Under the pieces are notes generated by a model. It saw only the letters and a list, made by a program, of their open reading frames with translations. It did no database searches and had not been told where the DNA came from. A stretch of 64,000 bases of DNA. It comes from Pseudoalteromonas sp049257235. GTDB taxonomy: Bacteria; Pseudomonadota; Gammaproteobacteria; Enterobacterales; Alteromonadaceae. A program made the translations under genes and the position numbers. The stretch covers positions 186,001 to 250,000 of the forward strand of contig NZ_JBMMUF010000006.1 in the NCBI RefSeq assembly GCF_049257235.1, given 5' to 3'. Positions 15,734-24,252 of the stretch are shown here, piece by piece (within the stretch, counting starts at the first letter, position 1; each line of letters opens with the position of its first letter).

Positions 15734-16936
15734 CTAGAACACTATCCGCACGCAGGCGCCTTGCAAGGAGGCGCTTTTGTCTAAGTGAATATCGGCTTCA
15801 TTCCATGCACATAGTTTGCTGATAATCGATAGTCCCAAGCCAACACCCGTTTGCTCACGCTTAGCTACCTGATGATTTTTAACAAAAGCATGTAATAATT
15901 TAGGACTCAATTTGTCGTTAAAGCCCGGGCCATCATCTTCTACCCGTAACTCGATCCCATGATCAGTGTGTTGTAAATGCACGTGAATTGTTGTTTTGGC
16001 AAAACGAATGGCATTGCTCATGAGGTTTTGCATGATTCTTAAGAAGCTGCGCCTATCCACTTCAATGGTATCGCAGTGACAATGAATCGCGATATCGATG
16101 TCATGATAGATTCGAAACTTATCACACGCTTGCTCAAGTAGCTCTCTGGCGTGATGCACACTTGGGCGAATAGCTGGCTGGCATTGGTTGAGCTCAGCGT
16201 AAGTTAAAAACTCCTCTACCAGCATTTCTAACTCTGTTATATCTTGTAGCACGCCGCTACTATCAAAACTCGACTCTCCCATATCGCGGTTAATTTCGAG
16301 CGCAAATTTAGCTCGGCTAATAGGGGTTAAGAAATCATGGGAAACGGCGTTAATGAGTTGGCGTTGGTAGTCATTTTGCTCTTTTAATGCCTGCGCCATG
16401 TCATCAAAAGCATCGCCAATACGCTTTATAGGGCTGATTTTGCCGAGTGCGGCTTGGGCTGAAAAGTCACCTTGTGAGATGGCTTTACTGGCTTGGCGTA
16501 AGCGGTTCAAATCGTGCAGCAATGGCCAACTTACGATCAGCACAGCCAGTGCAACGCTAAAATAAAATAGACCACTGACAATGCCTTGGTGGGCTTCGGG
16601 TTCAACACGCGGTAGGGGGCCGAGTACTTTTAGCTGTTGCGCCTGTAAGTAATAAAAGTAAACATCATTTTGCTCACTGAGCATGGCAACCACTTCGCCA
16701 GAGGCCAATTTTTGTTGTATTGGTTTATCGAAATGAATCTCTGTGGCTGCTTTGGTTTTAATCAGGTTGTCGAATTCACCGCTGCTATTATCATTGCTAT
16801 TTAACAGCGATTTGGCGAACATCAGTTCAGCTTTGCTGGCGATAGGAGCGGTGTTTATCTGCTCATTAATGAGCCACGCACTCGCCCCCAAACACAATAC
16901 TAGCGCACCAAATAAATACGCATAAACCTTCAGCAC
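15734..16936 (-). CDS. Sensor histidine kinase of module B
   Basis: A 400-residue membrane kinase with helices at about residues 5-23 and 120-140 around a periplasmic sensor of about 95 residues. A HAMP linker leads to the H-box (NAVSHDFLTPISRAKF, His200), N-box LMSNAIRFA, G1 DDGPGF and G2 GVGLGLSI. The basic residue usually found in HE-x-R-T-P is Leu203. It is paralogous to the module A kinase (1150-2379) and sits at the same place, directly after an OmpR regulator (5-base gap). No terminator was seen after it, and creB begins 68 bases further on the same strand, so read-through into creBCD is possible. Confidence 0.9.
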   Translation of the reverse strand: MLKVYAYLFGALVLCLGASAWLINEQINTAPIASKAELMFAKSLLNSNDNSSGEFDNLIKTKAATEIHFDKPIQQKLASGEVVAMLSEQNDVYFYYLQAQQLKVLGPLPRVEPEAHQGIVSGLFYFSVALAVLIVSWPLLHDLNRLRQASKAISQGDFSAQAALGKISPIKRIGDAFDDMAQALKEQNDYQRQLINAVSHDFLTPISRAKFALEINRDMGESSFDSSGVLQDITELEMLVEEFLTYAELNQCQPAIRPSVHHARELLEQACDKFRIYHDIDIAIHCHCDTIEVDRRSFLRIMQNLMSNAIRFAKTTIHVHLQHTDHGIELRVEDDGPGFNDKLSPKLLHAFVKNHQVAKREQTGVGLGLSIISKLCAWNEADIHLDKSASLQGACVRIVF

Positions 16937-16941
16937 GTGTT

Positions 16942-17661
16942 TTAAACCCAGGCATCCGGAGAAAGAATGTAACCTTTACCCCACACGGTGATAATACGGC
17001 TTGGCTGCTCTTCTGCATCGCCTAATTTTTTGCGCAAACGGCTCACTCGACCATCAATAGTGCGGTTTTGGCCATCATATTTACGACCAATCGCAGCCTC
17101 GAAGAGATGCTCTCGGCTGACAACCTCACCGGCATTGAAAGCCAGCTTTTCAAGGAGATCAAACTCTCCAGTGGTCAAATCAAGACGGTCGCCATTGAGG
17201 CTGGCTTGGCGCTGATAGCGATTGATGACTAAATTACCAATGGTCAATGTTTGTGATTGCGCCGCATTTTTAGCGCATGATTTTAATTCATTGCGACGTA
17301 AACAATGGTTAATGCGCGCCAACAAAATAGAAGGCGAAATTGGCTTGGTAAGGTAATCTTCAGCGCCCAGTTCTAAGGCATGAATATGATCTATATGACT
17401 TTGACGCGCAGTTAGAAAGATAACAGGTACTGAGGCATGTTGGCGCTGCAATTCTTCAAACACCTTAAAACCGTCAGTTTCTGGTAAACCAATGTCCATG
17501 AGCACCAAGTCATAGCGCTTTTTAAGCATTTCAAATGTGGCGATATGCGGCGAATCAATATGACACACATTAAAACCATTGGTGGTCAAAAAGGTGCTGA
17601 TTAGTTCTGCAAGTTTTAGATCGTCTTCGACGTAGAGAATCGATTTTTGTTGTTTGTTCAT
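16942..17661 (-). CDS. OmpR-family response regulator of module B
   Basis: A 239-residue receiver plus winged-helix regulator: Asp13/Asp14, phospho-acceptor Asp56 (LVLMDIGLPETDGF), lysine in YLTKPISPS and the recognition region RTIDGRVSRLRKKL, identical to module A. The ATG at 17661 shares its first base with the stop of the DUF3019 gene (TAATG), a standard coupling arrangement that decides this start over an ATG five codons upstream. It is expected to take phosphate from the adjoining kinase. The near identity of the recognition helices suggests the two regulators could bind overlapping DNA sites; this is inference. Confidence 0.92.
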   Translation of the reverse strand: MNKQQKSILYVEDDLKLAELISTFLTTNGFNVCHIDSPHIATFEMLKKRYDLVLMDIGLPETDGFKVFEELQRQHASVPVIFLTARQSHIDHIHALELGAEDYLTKPISPSILLARINHCLRRNELKSCAKNAAQSQTLTIGNLVINRYQRQASLNGDRLDLTTGEFDLLEKLAFNAGEVVSREHLFEAAIGRKYDGQNRTIDGRVSRLRKKLGDAEEQPSRIITVWGKGYILSPDAWV

Positions 17662-18053
17662 TAGAAAATACTCCATGCAACCTTACGACGCTTTTGGCTT
17701 AAAGTATGCTTTTTTACTTTTACCTTTACCTGCGCCACTCGTGCTTTGTTTTGCGCTTTAACCAAATAAATCAAAATATCTTCCGACGCTTCGATAGGCA
17801 GTTTATAGCTGTGAGCACGATTGGGGATGTCGCAAATGAAGCGCTGATTGGGCGCATTGATCTCGAGACAATAAGATGTATCAGCATCTCCTTGCCAGTA
17901 GAGTTCCAACGTCACCTCACAGCTGTCTGCTGCAGTAATGCAACTTTGCGGTTGGGCTTTGATGAAGTTATTGGCATAAGCATAAGTATTTGCTGATTGC
18001 ACTAAAAGCAAACTTACAAATAACATGCTGTTTAACCCTGCCAATCTACTCAT
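17661..18053 (-). CDS. Small secreted four-cysteine protein, DUF3019 type (module B)
   Basis: A 130-residue protein with a signal peptide of about 25 residues (SLLLVQSANTYAYA). Four cysteines are spaced C-x6-C-x16-C-x11-C, almost as in the module A copy. The tail is strongly basic (KVKVKKHTLSQKRRK) and ends WSIF. The start at 18053 overlaps the mipA stop as TGATG and has GGAG 6 bases upstream. Its stop overlaps the regulator start (TAATG). The module A copy is equally basic near the end and ends WSVF, so the tail is probably functional. No function is established for this family. Periplasmic binding partner or sensor modulator is conjecture. Confidence 0.78.
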   Translation of the reverse strand: MSRLAGLNSMLFVSLLLVQSANTYAYANNFIKAQPQSCITAADSCEVTLELYWQGDADTSYCLEINAPNQRFICDIPNRAHSYKLPIEASEDILIYLVKAQNKARVAQVKVKVKKHTLSQKRRKVAWSIF

Positions 18054-18997
18054 CAGAAGCTCCAAGCCACCCCAGCGTAGTAAGACAATAAATGGCGGTC
18101 TGCAACTAACGGACTGTCGCCAATTTCACTATCAAGGCGCTGCCATTTCAGATCTGATATGACGCGCCACTGTTCATTAATTTGGTACTGATATGTAATT
18201 TGCATGCTTGCGTTAAATGCATGCTTTGGTTGATAGATAGAAAAGCCAACCGACGCCTCATCTCGGTGGCTACCATAGTAATAACGCGTGAGTTCATTAC
18301 TTTGGTATTGCATCTGGGCACTAAGAACAAATAAATGTTCCCTTATTGAATACAGTTTAGACAAAGAAATGTTTCCTTGCTGGCCACTGTAGTAATTTGT
18401 TAGCTCACTGAAGAATCCAGCACTGACTCGCCAACTATGCCAATCAAATAAATATTGCATACCACCCATAACAGAAATCTTACGATCGGGGATTTGCGTC
18501 ATATCGCCAACGCGCTTTGACCTTTTTACCGTGTTGCTGCTATTGCCAGTGTAGCCGCCGGGTCTAGGGGAGTTAGGTGGCTTCGCCGTAGTTAAAGAAG
18601 AAATAAATGAGCTTGTTGCTAAATCATCAATAAAGTACAAACCATCTCGGTTCATTTTGGTAACAACAGATACTTGATGATGCTCTGAAGTGTACGGCGT
18701 CCAAGACAACTCAAAGTTGGTAAATGCGAAGTCGCCGTAAAATAATTCGATTTGAGGAATGATGTATAAGGGAATGTCCTCAGACTGCGCTAGAGGATTG
18801 TCCAACTTTCCGTAGCCCGCACCAAGCCCCAGCTGCCATCCTGAACTAACAGAATAAGCATCTTCCTCAGTGGCTAAGGTGATGGCACTAAACAGTGCAA
18901 CTACCAATAAAAGTGTTACTCTAAACACCGTATGACAGACTCTCTTTACGGATAATATCCCTTGTTTATGGGGCAAGAGAATCGCTCGAAGGCCCAT
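18053..18997 (-). CDS. MipA/OmpV-family outer-membrane protein (module B)
   Basis: An outer-membrane beta-barrel protein of the MipA/OmpV family: GWQLGLGAGYGKLDNPL and EDIPLYIIPQIELFYG near the mature N terminus, alternating strands throughout, and a terminal GVAWSF typical of the BAM recognition strand. The hydrophobic signal segment (VTLLLVVALFSAITLA) lies at residues 25-40 of the frame from ATG 18997, giving 314 residues. A GTG at 18928 would give a more ordinary signal peptide (291 residues) and agrees better with the predicted promoter, whose start point is near 18999. An even longer frame to 19084 exists but crosses that promoter. It heads the operon mipA-DUF3019-regulator-kinase and pairs with the module A copy. 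Confidence 0.8.
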   Translation of the reverse strand: MGLRAILLPHKQGILSVKRVCHTVFRVTLLLVVALFSAITLATEEDAYSVSSGWQLGLGAGYGKLDNPLAQSEDIPLYIIPQIELFYGDFAFTNFELSWTPYTSEHHQVSVVTKMNRDGLYFIDDLATSSFISSLTTAKPPNSPRPGGYTGNSSNTVKRSKRVGDMTQIPDRKISVMGGMQYLFDWHSWRVSAGFFSELTNYYSGQQGNISLSKLYSIREHLFVLSAQMQYQSNELTRYYYGSHRDEASVGFSIYQPKHAFNASMQITYQYQINEQWRVISDLKWQRLDSEIGDSPLVADRHLLSYYAGVAWSF

Positions 18998-19005
18998 TTC
19001 AGTCA

Positions 19006-19033
19006 ATTCTATTGATGTACACTTTTGTAACAA
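19006..19033 (-). promoter_or_regulatory. Candidate sigma70 promoter for mipA operon B
   Basis: On the minus strand TTGTTA (19033-19028) is followed after 16 bases by TAGAAT (19011-19006). ATTTGGACAC, similar to a motif in the module A intergenic region, overlaps its upstream edge at 19034-19043. This promoter lies downstream of the protease B terminator, so the operon can be expressed independently. Confidence 0.45.
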
Positions 19034-19076
19034 TTTGGACACCCTGTTAATGATATATACACAAGAGAGAGAGAAA

Positions 19077-19101
19077 AAAGCCAACTGATTCAGTTGGCTT
19101 T
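19077..19101 (-). terminator. Rho-independent terminator of protease B
   Basis: A perfect 11-bp stem, AAAGCCAACTG (19077-19087) and CAGTTGGCTTT (19091-19101), with a 3-base loop, is followed on the minus strand by a T-run. It lies 20 bases beyond the protease stop and isolates it from the mipA operon. Confidence 0.9.
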
Positions 19102-19120
19102 ATCTCTAGTTAGGGAGTGA

Positions 19121-22100
19121 TTACGCCTGTACTTTTCTGCGAACTACCGCAAAAGGAAGCAGCATCAGTAACATCCACGCAAGCGAACCACTTGATGATT
19201 TCGCAGTGTCTTCTGGAGTTACTTGTACTGGGTATGTACAGCTACCGTCGTCGGTATTCGCCGATGCGTCGTAGTTAGTTGCAGCAGGGTCTGTACAGCC
19301 TAACTCTTCGCCGTCTGACTCAACCATCAGCATGAAGGTCGTAGATGACATATCAGTGTTGTTCACGCTGTCGTGAACACTCACAGTCACCGCCGTTTCA
19401 CCATGGAAGTGAGCTGTTGGCGTAAGCGTTACTGTTGAACCAGACTCATGACCACTGATTTCACTAGTGAAGTTGTCACCTGTTACTGTGATCACATTGC
19501 TAACGCTGTTTTCATCTGCGTAGACAACATCGAATGAAATTGACTCATTCTCTGCAACTGTCATGTCACCTAGCTCAACCACAGTTAAGTTACCGTGTAC
19601 TTCTAGGTCAACACTCAAGCGCTCTGTCTCTGAACCTTCAAGGCCATTGTTCAAGTAAAGAGTGTGTACTTGATTTGCAGCCTTTTCAGATACGTATGCA
19701 TCGAAGCTTACAGAGAATTTAGAGATTTCAGGACCAGTGTAATCCATACATACAACCAAACCGTCTTCAACAATCTCATCCATGTTGTTATAGCCAACAC
19801 TGTCACCAAGGTTTACATCCATCGGGATATCACCTTGGATAAAGATACGACCATCCGCAGCTTTGAAGCCTATAGAGCCTTGCTCATCAACAAGATTTAC
19901 ATTGTCGTAAGCGAATAGCATCTCATATTGACCAGGCTCATAGTTGATACCCATACGCATGAACATTTCAAAGTCAACGCTTTGACCTGCAACGCGAGAA
20001 CGCTCAACGTTATCCCACTCAAGTACTAACCACTCACGAGAATATGTGTAAGTTGGTGTAATACCCGCGTTTGGATCGCCAGGTACACGTGAACTTGCAT
20101 CGACACGTTGTGGAATAGTGTTATCACCTACCCAGAACGGTGCAATCATGTATGGCGGTGGTGGTGGGAAGCTCGCTGCACGCGGGAACTCAACGTGGAA
20201 CGGCGTAGTACGACCTTGTGTACCAAAGGTAACCAAACCAGCAGGGTTTAGTTTGATTGAATCAAAGTGGTACTTGTTAAAGAATGGGAATGAGATATCC
20301 ATATCCGTATTCATTAACTCTTTGAATGTGTAGTGGAATTCGTTGTAATAACGGCCTTCTACACCTTCAAGCGTACGCCAACCCAAATCACGTAAGTTCA
20401 AGTAATCAGGCACTGGCGAGTTAGCTGATGTCAATGAACAACTTTGATCTGTCACATTGGTTGAAACAATGTAGTTACGCTCAACATCTTTGGTTGTTTC
20501 TTGCACGCCAACTACTGACAGAACGTTATCCACTACTTCAGGCGTTGCTGGTGTAGAGGCTGTCGTTGTGATGCTGTCAGCAATAATTTGAATCCCCTCA
20601 GGGAAGTCAGTTGTCAGAGCAAAATTACGCGCTTCGTTTTCATTGTTCGCAATAACATCAACTGTAAAGCTTACACGGTCACCCGCACTTGCTTTGTTCT
20701 TGTCGATGCTGAATGAAACGTCATCATCCACTTGGCTGATGATCACAGGCACGTAACCTAGATTGCCCGCGTCAGTCGCGTTTGAACCAAGATCAAAACC
20801 ACCGAAGTAGATATCACCGATTTCCATTTCAGGCAGGTTATATGCAAGGTTAAGGTTATATTCTTCGTAACCTGCAACTTGCTGATGCTCTGCAGTAACC
20901 GTTAGGCCACCTTCATCATTCATTACCACACCGGTCGCAAAACTGACATCGCGCCCCATGTCTTCTTCACCATAACTCAGGTAGGCAACGCTCATTACCA
21001 CAGTGAAGTATTCACCCGCGTTAGGCTCAACAATGTTACAGAAGTTTGAGATATCGTAGTTGGTCGACATACACAAGACTTCATCCATGCTTGGCAAGCC
21101 GTCTTCGTTAATATCTTGACCCATAAACACGAGTACGCGCTTAACAGGCTCTTCACCAAGAATACTCGCGCTGTACATCTTCGCGCCTTCAGGAACGGTC
21201 GTCCATTCAACGTGGTTGATGTTTACCATTTCGCCATCTTCTTCGTGCAGGTCAAATGGATCCGCACCCGTTGTATCAGTGAACAACTTCACTGTTTTTT
21301 CGGTGCCTTTGACCATACCAAAGCTGCGAGAAGTGAAATCGGTTACTTCTGCTGTATTGAATGGGCCAACTTCTAGTTCGGCAGATGTACGGTGTGCATC
21401 GATGCGCACGTAGTCTGGTAAACCGCGCTCTCCAGCGAAGGTCCATACTGGTAACTCAAGTACTGGTGAGTTGCTGTTACTTGAAACCAATGTTACCTGG
21501 CCTTGATTGCCTGTGAAGTCACGGAATTCAACTGCACCTGAATTGTGCTTGCTCGTTGCAGTAATCACAACTTGCTGAGTTTCACCGGCTTTAATATCGA
21601 ACTGTGCAGGCTCTGCTGTTAGTTCAAAGTTACCAATCCACTCTTCTGTGTGTACTGTCCAACTCGCATCTTCAGTAGCAGTAAATTCACGCACGAAAGT
21701 ACATGTTTGCGCACAAGTATTGTCTACTGCATAAGCCGTATTCAAGTCTTTAGTGCGGCCACCTTGATTCGGGTTGGCATCTGCCATATCAGCAATAGGT
21801 TGATGTAGAGTCAGACCCGCTTTATCAGCAAGTTCAACACGCATACGACCCGCACCCATATCTTGCAACCCAGATAAGAAGCCTTCGTCTTCGTAGTTGT
21901 TAAAGTAACGTGCATTACTTAACTCATTACCCGCAGTAAGCATCATCGCAGACTGAATTTGCGAGATTGACCACTCAGGGTGAGACTGCTTCAACAACGC
22001 CGCAGCACCGGCAACGTGTGGGCTTGCCATTGACGTACCAGACAATGTCTGCCAATCCGATGAACGTGGATTATTGGTAAACGGCTGGTCGTCCGCGCTC

Positions 22101-24046
22101 GGAGCATAGATGTCCACACCAGGAGCAGCAATATCTACTAATAAAGTGTCTAGACCAAAGTAAGAAGGTCCACGGCCTGAGAACCAAGCAACACGTTCTT
22201 TATCTACAGACTCAATAACACTTGTAGCACCCGTAACTGTACCCATGTGGCTGTCGCCTGTGCTCAGCCAGTTCAGTAACTCTGTACCACTTTCATTGGT
22301 GATGTGAATTGCTGGTAATGGGTGAGGAATGACAGGTATTGAACTGTAATCTTGGAAGCTGAAACGGTTGTAGATAATCACACCTTCAGCGCCACCCGCA
22401 GCTACGTTTTCTGCCTTAAAATACAAAGGACGGCTACTACGGCGACACACAACAAGAACATCTTCTGCGCTTTCATCGATATCTGTAGTCGCAGGGTCAT
22501 CTGCAAGATCGAATGTACCTGCAGGGAACGGTGCGTCACAATCAGCAATCGCATAGCTTGGCGCGTTAGGGTTCGCGAAATTCTGCGCATTGACAATTAA
22601 ACCTGACACTTCATCAAACGTGAGTGAGTAGCCCTCAAAAGGACCTGGGGCTGCAGTATCGCCACCACTTAAGTTTTCTAACGACTTTTTACCGTATTTA
22701 ACGATAGAAGAAGGCGTATGTGCTGCAACGGTTGTCACCCAAGGCGATGAGTGGTCTGCGGTTGTAAACTCAGGGCCTGAGTTGCCCGCAGCAGCAGCTA
22801 CGAACACACCAGCATTAGCAGCATTGAAAAATGCTTGCTCGATCGGGTCAACCCATGGATCTTCCTCTAAGCCACCTAAAGAGGCATTAAGTACATCCAC
22901 GTTATCGATAATAGATTGCTCAATAGCAGCAAGAATTGCTGTTGACGGACAGCCAGCGTACAGATCGCCACCGCCACCAGCCCAACACACTTGATATGCG
23001 ATGATGTTAGCGTGCGGTGCCATGCCTGATACTTCTTCAAACACTAAGTCAGTTTCAAGGCCTGAAGACTGAGGCTGCGATTCTGAAAGTTTAAACGGGA
23101 TGTCATAAAGGATGTTACCCGCTGCAGTTCCAGCAACGTGCGAGCCGTGGCCATTGTAATCTTCACCATAAGCTGGGCGTGACTCACCAAAGCGCGGATC
23201 GCTGAATGAGTCTGTAATTTCAGCGTAAGAGTAAATACCAACTAGCTTGTTGTTACACTTGTCTGAGAACTCAGCAGTCGCACAGTCACCTAAAAACTCT
23301 GTGCCGTATGGGTTTGTGTGAACATAACCGTCACCGCCAACTTCTGCAAATGATGGGTGATCGCTGTTGATACCGGTATCGATAACACCAACAACCATAC
23401 CTTCACCCTTGTTGGTACCGCCGCCAAATGCATTAGCCCATAACTGCTTAGCACCTGTTTGTTCGATAGTATTAAAGGTAGATAATTCATACACTTTTGA
23501 ACGCGTAATGCGCTTTACGCCAGGTACTTTAGCCAGGCGTGATGCTTCATCTTGCGTTAGCGTAGTGGTAAAAGCGTTGATAGCAACAGAGTAAGCTCGC
23601 TCAACATTCACACTCAGCCCCTGTAATACGCTGGCTTGGGCAACGAATGACTGACGCTGATTTTCAAGATATTGGCTGTAACCAACAAATTCTTGTTGCT
23701 GTAGGTTCAAAGGTGAACCCTGGTTAGCACTGGCCTGTGCAACGATTTGCTTGGTTGCAGCTAACCCTTGTACGCCACCTTCATAGGCTGAAATTGGTGC
23801 GTCTTCAAGCTCTACGATATAGGTGTGCTGTCCTGTAATGCCTTCTTCAGCACGGAAGATTTTTCCCTGCTTTTTAACGGTCTTAGCAACGTCGCCTGAC
23901 CAATGATTCTGCTCAACAATAGGTTGAGGTGCATAGTCTGATGATGGTGTTGCCCACTGCGAACCTTGATCAACAGCAGTTGCAGCTGATGAACCTAGGT
24001 ATAACGCAGAAGCCACCATAAAAGAGACTTTCTTCAAGTTAAACAT
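19121..24046 (-). CDS. Giant secreted S8 subtilase with PA and Ig-like domains and sorting tail (protease B)
   Basis: A 1641-residue secreted subtilase, paralogue of protease A. Order: signal peptide (1-24), I9-like propeptide (about 74-190), catalytic domain with Asp223 (VIDTG), His300 (NGHGSH), oxyanion Asn422 and Ser672 (GTSMASPH), PA insert at about 470-600. A beta-rich region follows with the shared segments VSTNVTDQSC and VVCMDYTGPE, then a cadherin-like repeat (HESGSTVTLTP). In place of the PKD domain of protease A it has a short Cys-loop (CTDPAATNYD to DDGSC, about 1584-1603). The end is SSSGSLAW, a hydrophobic helix and RRK, resembling a GlyGly-CTERM signal. The ATG at 24046 directly precedes the signal peptide. 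Confidence 0.93.
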   Translation of the reverse strand: MFNLKKVSFMVASALYLGSSAATAVDQGSQWATPSSDYAPQPIVEQNHWSGDVAKTVKKQGKIFRAEEGITGQHTYIVELEDAPISAYEGGVQGLAATKQIVAQASANQGSPLNLQQQEFVGYSQYLENQRQSFVAQASVLQGLSVNVERAYSVAINAFTTTLTQDEASRLAKVPGVKRITRSKVYELSTFNTIEQTGAKQLWANAFGGGTNKGEGMVVGVIDTGINSDHPSFAEVGGDGYVHTNPYGTEFLGDCATAEFSDKCNNKLVGIYSYAEITDSFSDPRFGESRPAYGEDYNGHGSHVAGTAAGNILYDIPFKLSESQPQSSGLETDLVFEEVSGMAPHANIIAYQVCWAGGGGDLYAGCPSTAILAAIEQSIIDNVDVLNASLGGLEEDPWVDPIEQAFFNAANAGVFVAAAAGNSGPEFTTADHSSPWVTTVAAHTPSSIVKYGKKSLENLSGGDTAAPGPFEGYSLTFDEVSGLIVNAQNFANPNAPSYAIADCDAPFPAGTFDLADDPATTDIDESAEDVLVVCRRSSRPLYFKAENVAAGGAEGVIIYNRFSFQDYSSIPVIPHPLPAIHITNESGTELLNWLSTGDSHMGTVTGATSVIESVDKERVAWFSGRGPSYFGLDTLLVDIAAPGVDIYAPSADDQPFTNNPRSSDWQTLSGTSMASPHVAGAAALLKQSHPEWSISQIQSAMMLTAGNELSNARYFNNYEDEGFLSGLQDMGAGRMRVELADKAGLTLHQPIADMADANPNQGGRTKDLNTAYAVDNTCAQTCTFVREFTATEDASWTVHTEEWIGNFELTAEPAQFDIKAGETQQVVITATSKHNSGAVEFRDFTGNQGQVTLVSSNSNSPVLELPVWTFAGERGLPDYVRIDAHRTSAELEVGPFNTAEVTDFTSRSFGMVKGTEKTVKLFTDTTGADPFDLHEEDGEMVNINHVEWTTVPEGAKMYSASILGEEPVKRVLVFMGQDINEDGLPSMDEVLCMSTNYDISNFCNIVEPNAGEYFTVVMSVAYLSYGEEDMGRDVSFATGVVMNDEGGLTVTAEHQQVAGYEEYNLNLAYNLPEMEIGDIYFGGFDLGSNATDAGNLGYVPVIISQVDDDVSFSIDKNKASAGDRVSFTVDVIANNENEARNFALTTDFPEGIQIIADSITTTASTPATPEVVDNVLSVVGVQETTKDVERNYIVSTNVTDQSCSLTSANSPVPDYLNLRDLGWRTLEGVEGRYYNEFHYTFKELMNTDMDISFPFFNKYHFDSIKLNPAGLVTFGTQGRTTPFHVEFPRAASFPPPPPYMIAPFWVGDNTIPQRVDASSRVPGDPNAGITPTYTYSREWLVLEWDNVERSRVAGQSVDFEMFMRMGINYEPGQYEMLFAYDNVNLVDEQGSIGFKAADGRIFIQGDIPMDVNLGDSVGYNNMDEIVEDGLVVCMDYTGPEISKFSVSFDAYVSEKAANQVHTLYLNNGLEGSETERLSVDLEVHGNLTVVELGDMTVAENESISFDVVYADENSVSNVITVTGDNFTSEISGHESGSTVTLTPTAHFHGETAVTVSVHDSVNNTDMSSTTFMLMVESDGEELGCTDPAATNYDASANTDDGSCTYPVQVTPEDTAKSSSGSLAWMLLMLLPFAVVRRKVQA

Positions 24047-24252
24047 AATTAACCTTCGGCTTTATTTTTTTATGTTACGAAGTTGTGAAATAACTTCCCC
24101 ACGCCGATGATTGTGTTTAAACCTTGAGCATTCAATCAGACCCAAATATTTAGGACAAATTGATGCATTTTGCGACAGTTATGAAAACGAATTGATACAA
24201 AAAAGACCGCATTAAGCGGCCTCTTTAGGTACAAAACTCTATTATGTAAACG
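24047..24252 (-). promoter_or_regulatory. Upstream region of protease B and end of glmU
   Basis: This 206-base gap carries the protease B promoter region and the glmU terminator. ATTTAGGACAAATTG at 24147-24161 resembles the GGACA motifs near the two mipA promoters. No small gene was seen. Confidence 0.4.
24204..24222 (-). terminator. Rho-independent terminator of glmU
   Basis: On the minus strand AGGCCGC and GCGGTCT pair (one G:T) around a short loop and are followed by six T. It lies about 30 bases after the glmU stop. Confidence 0.8.
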
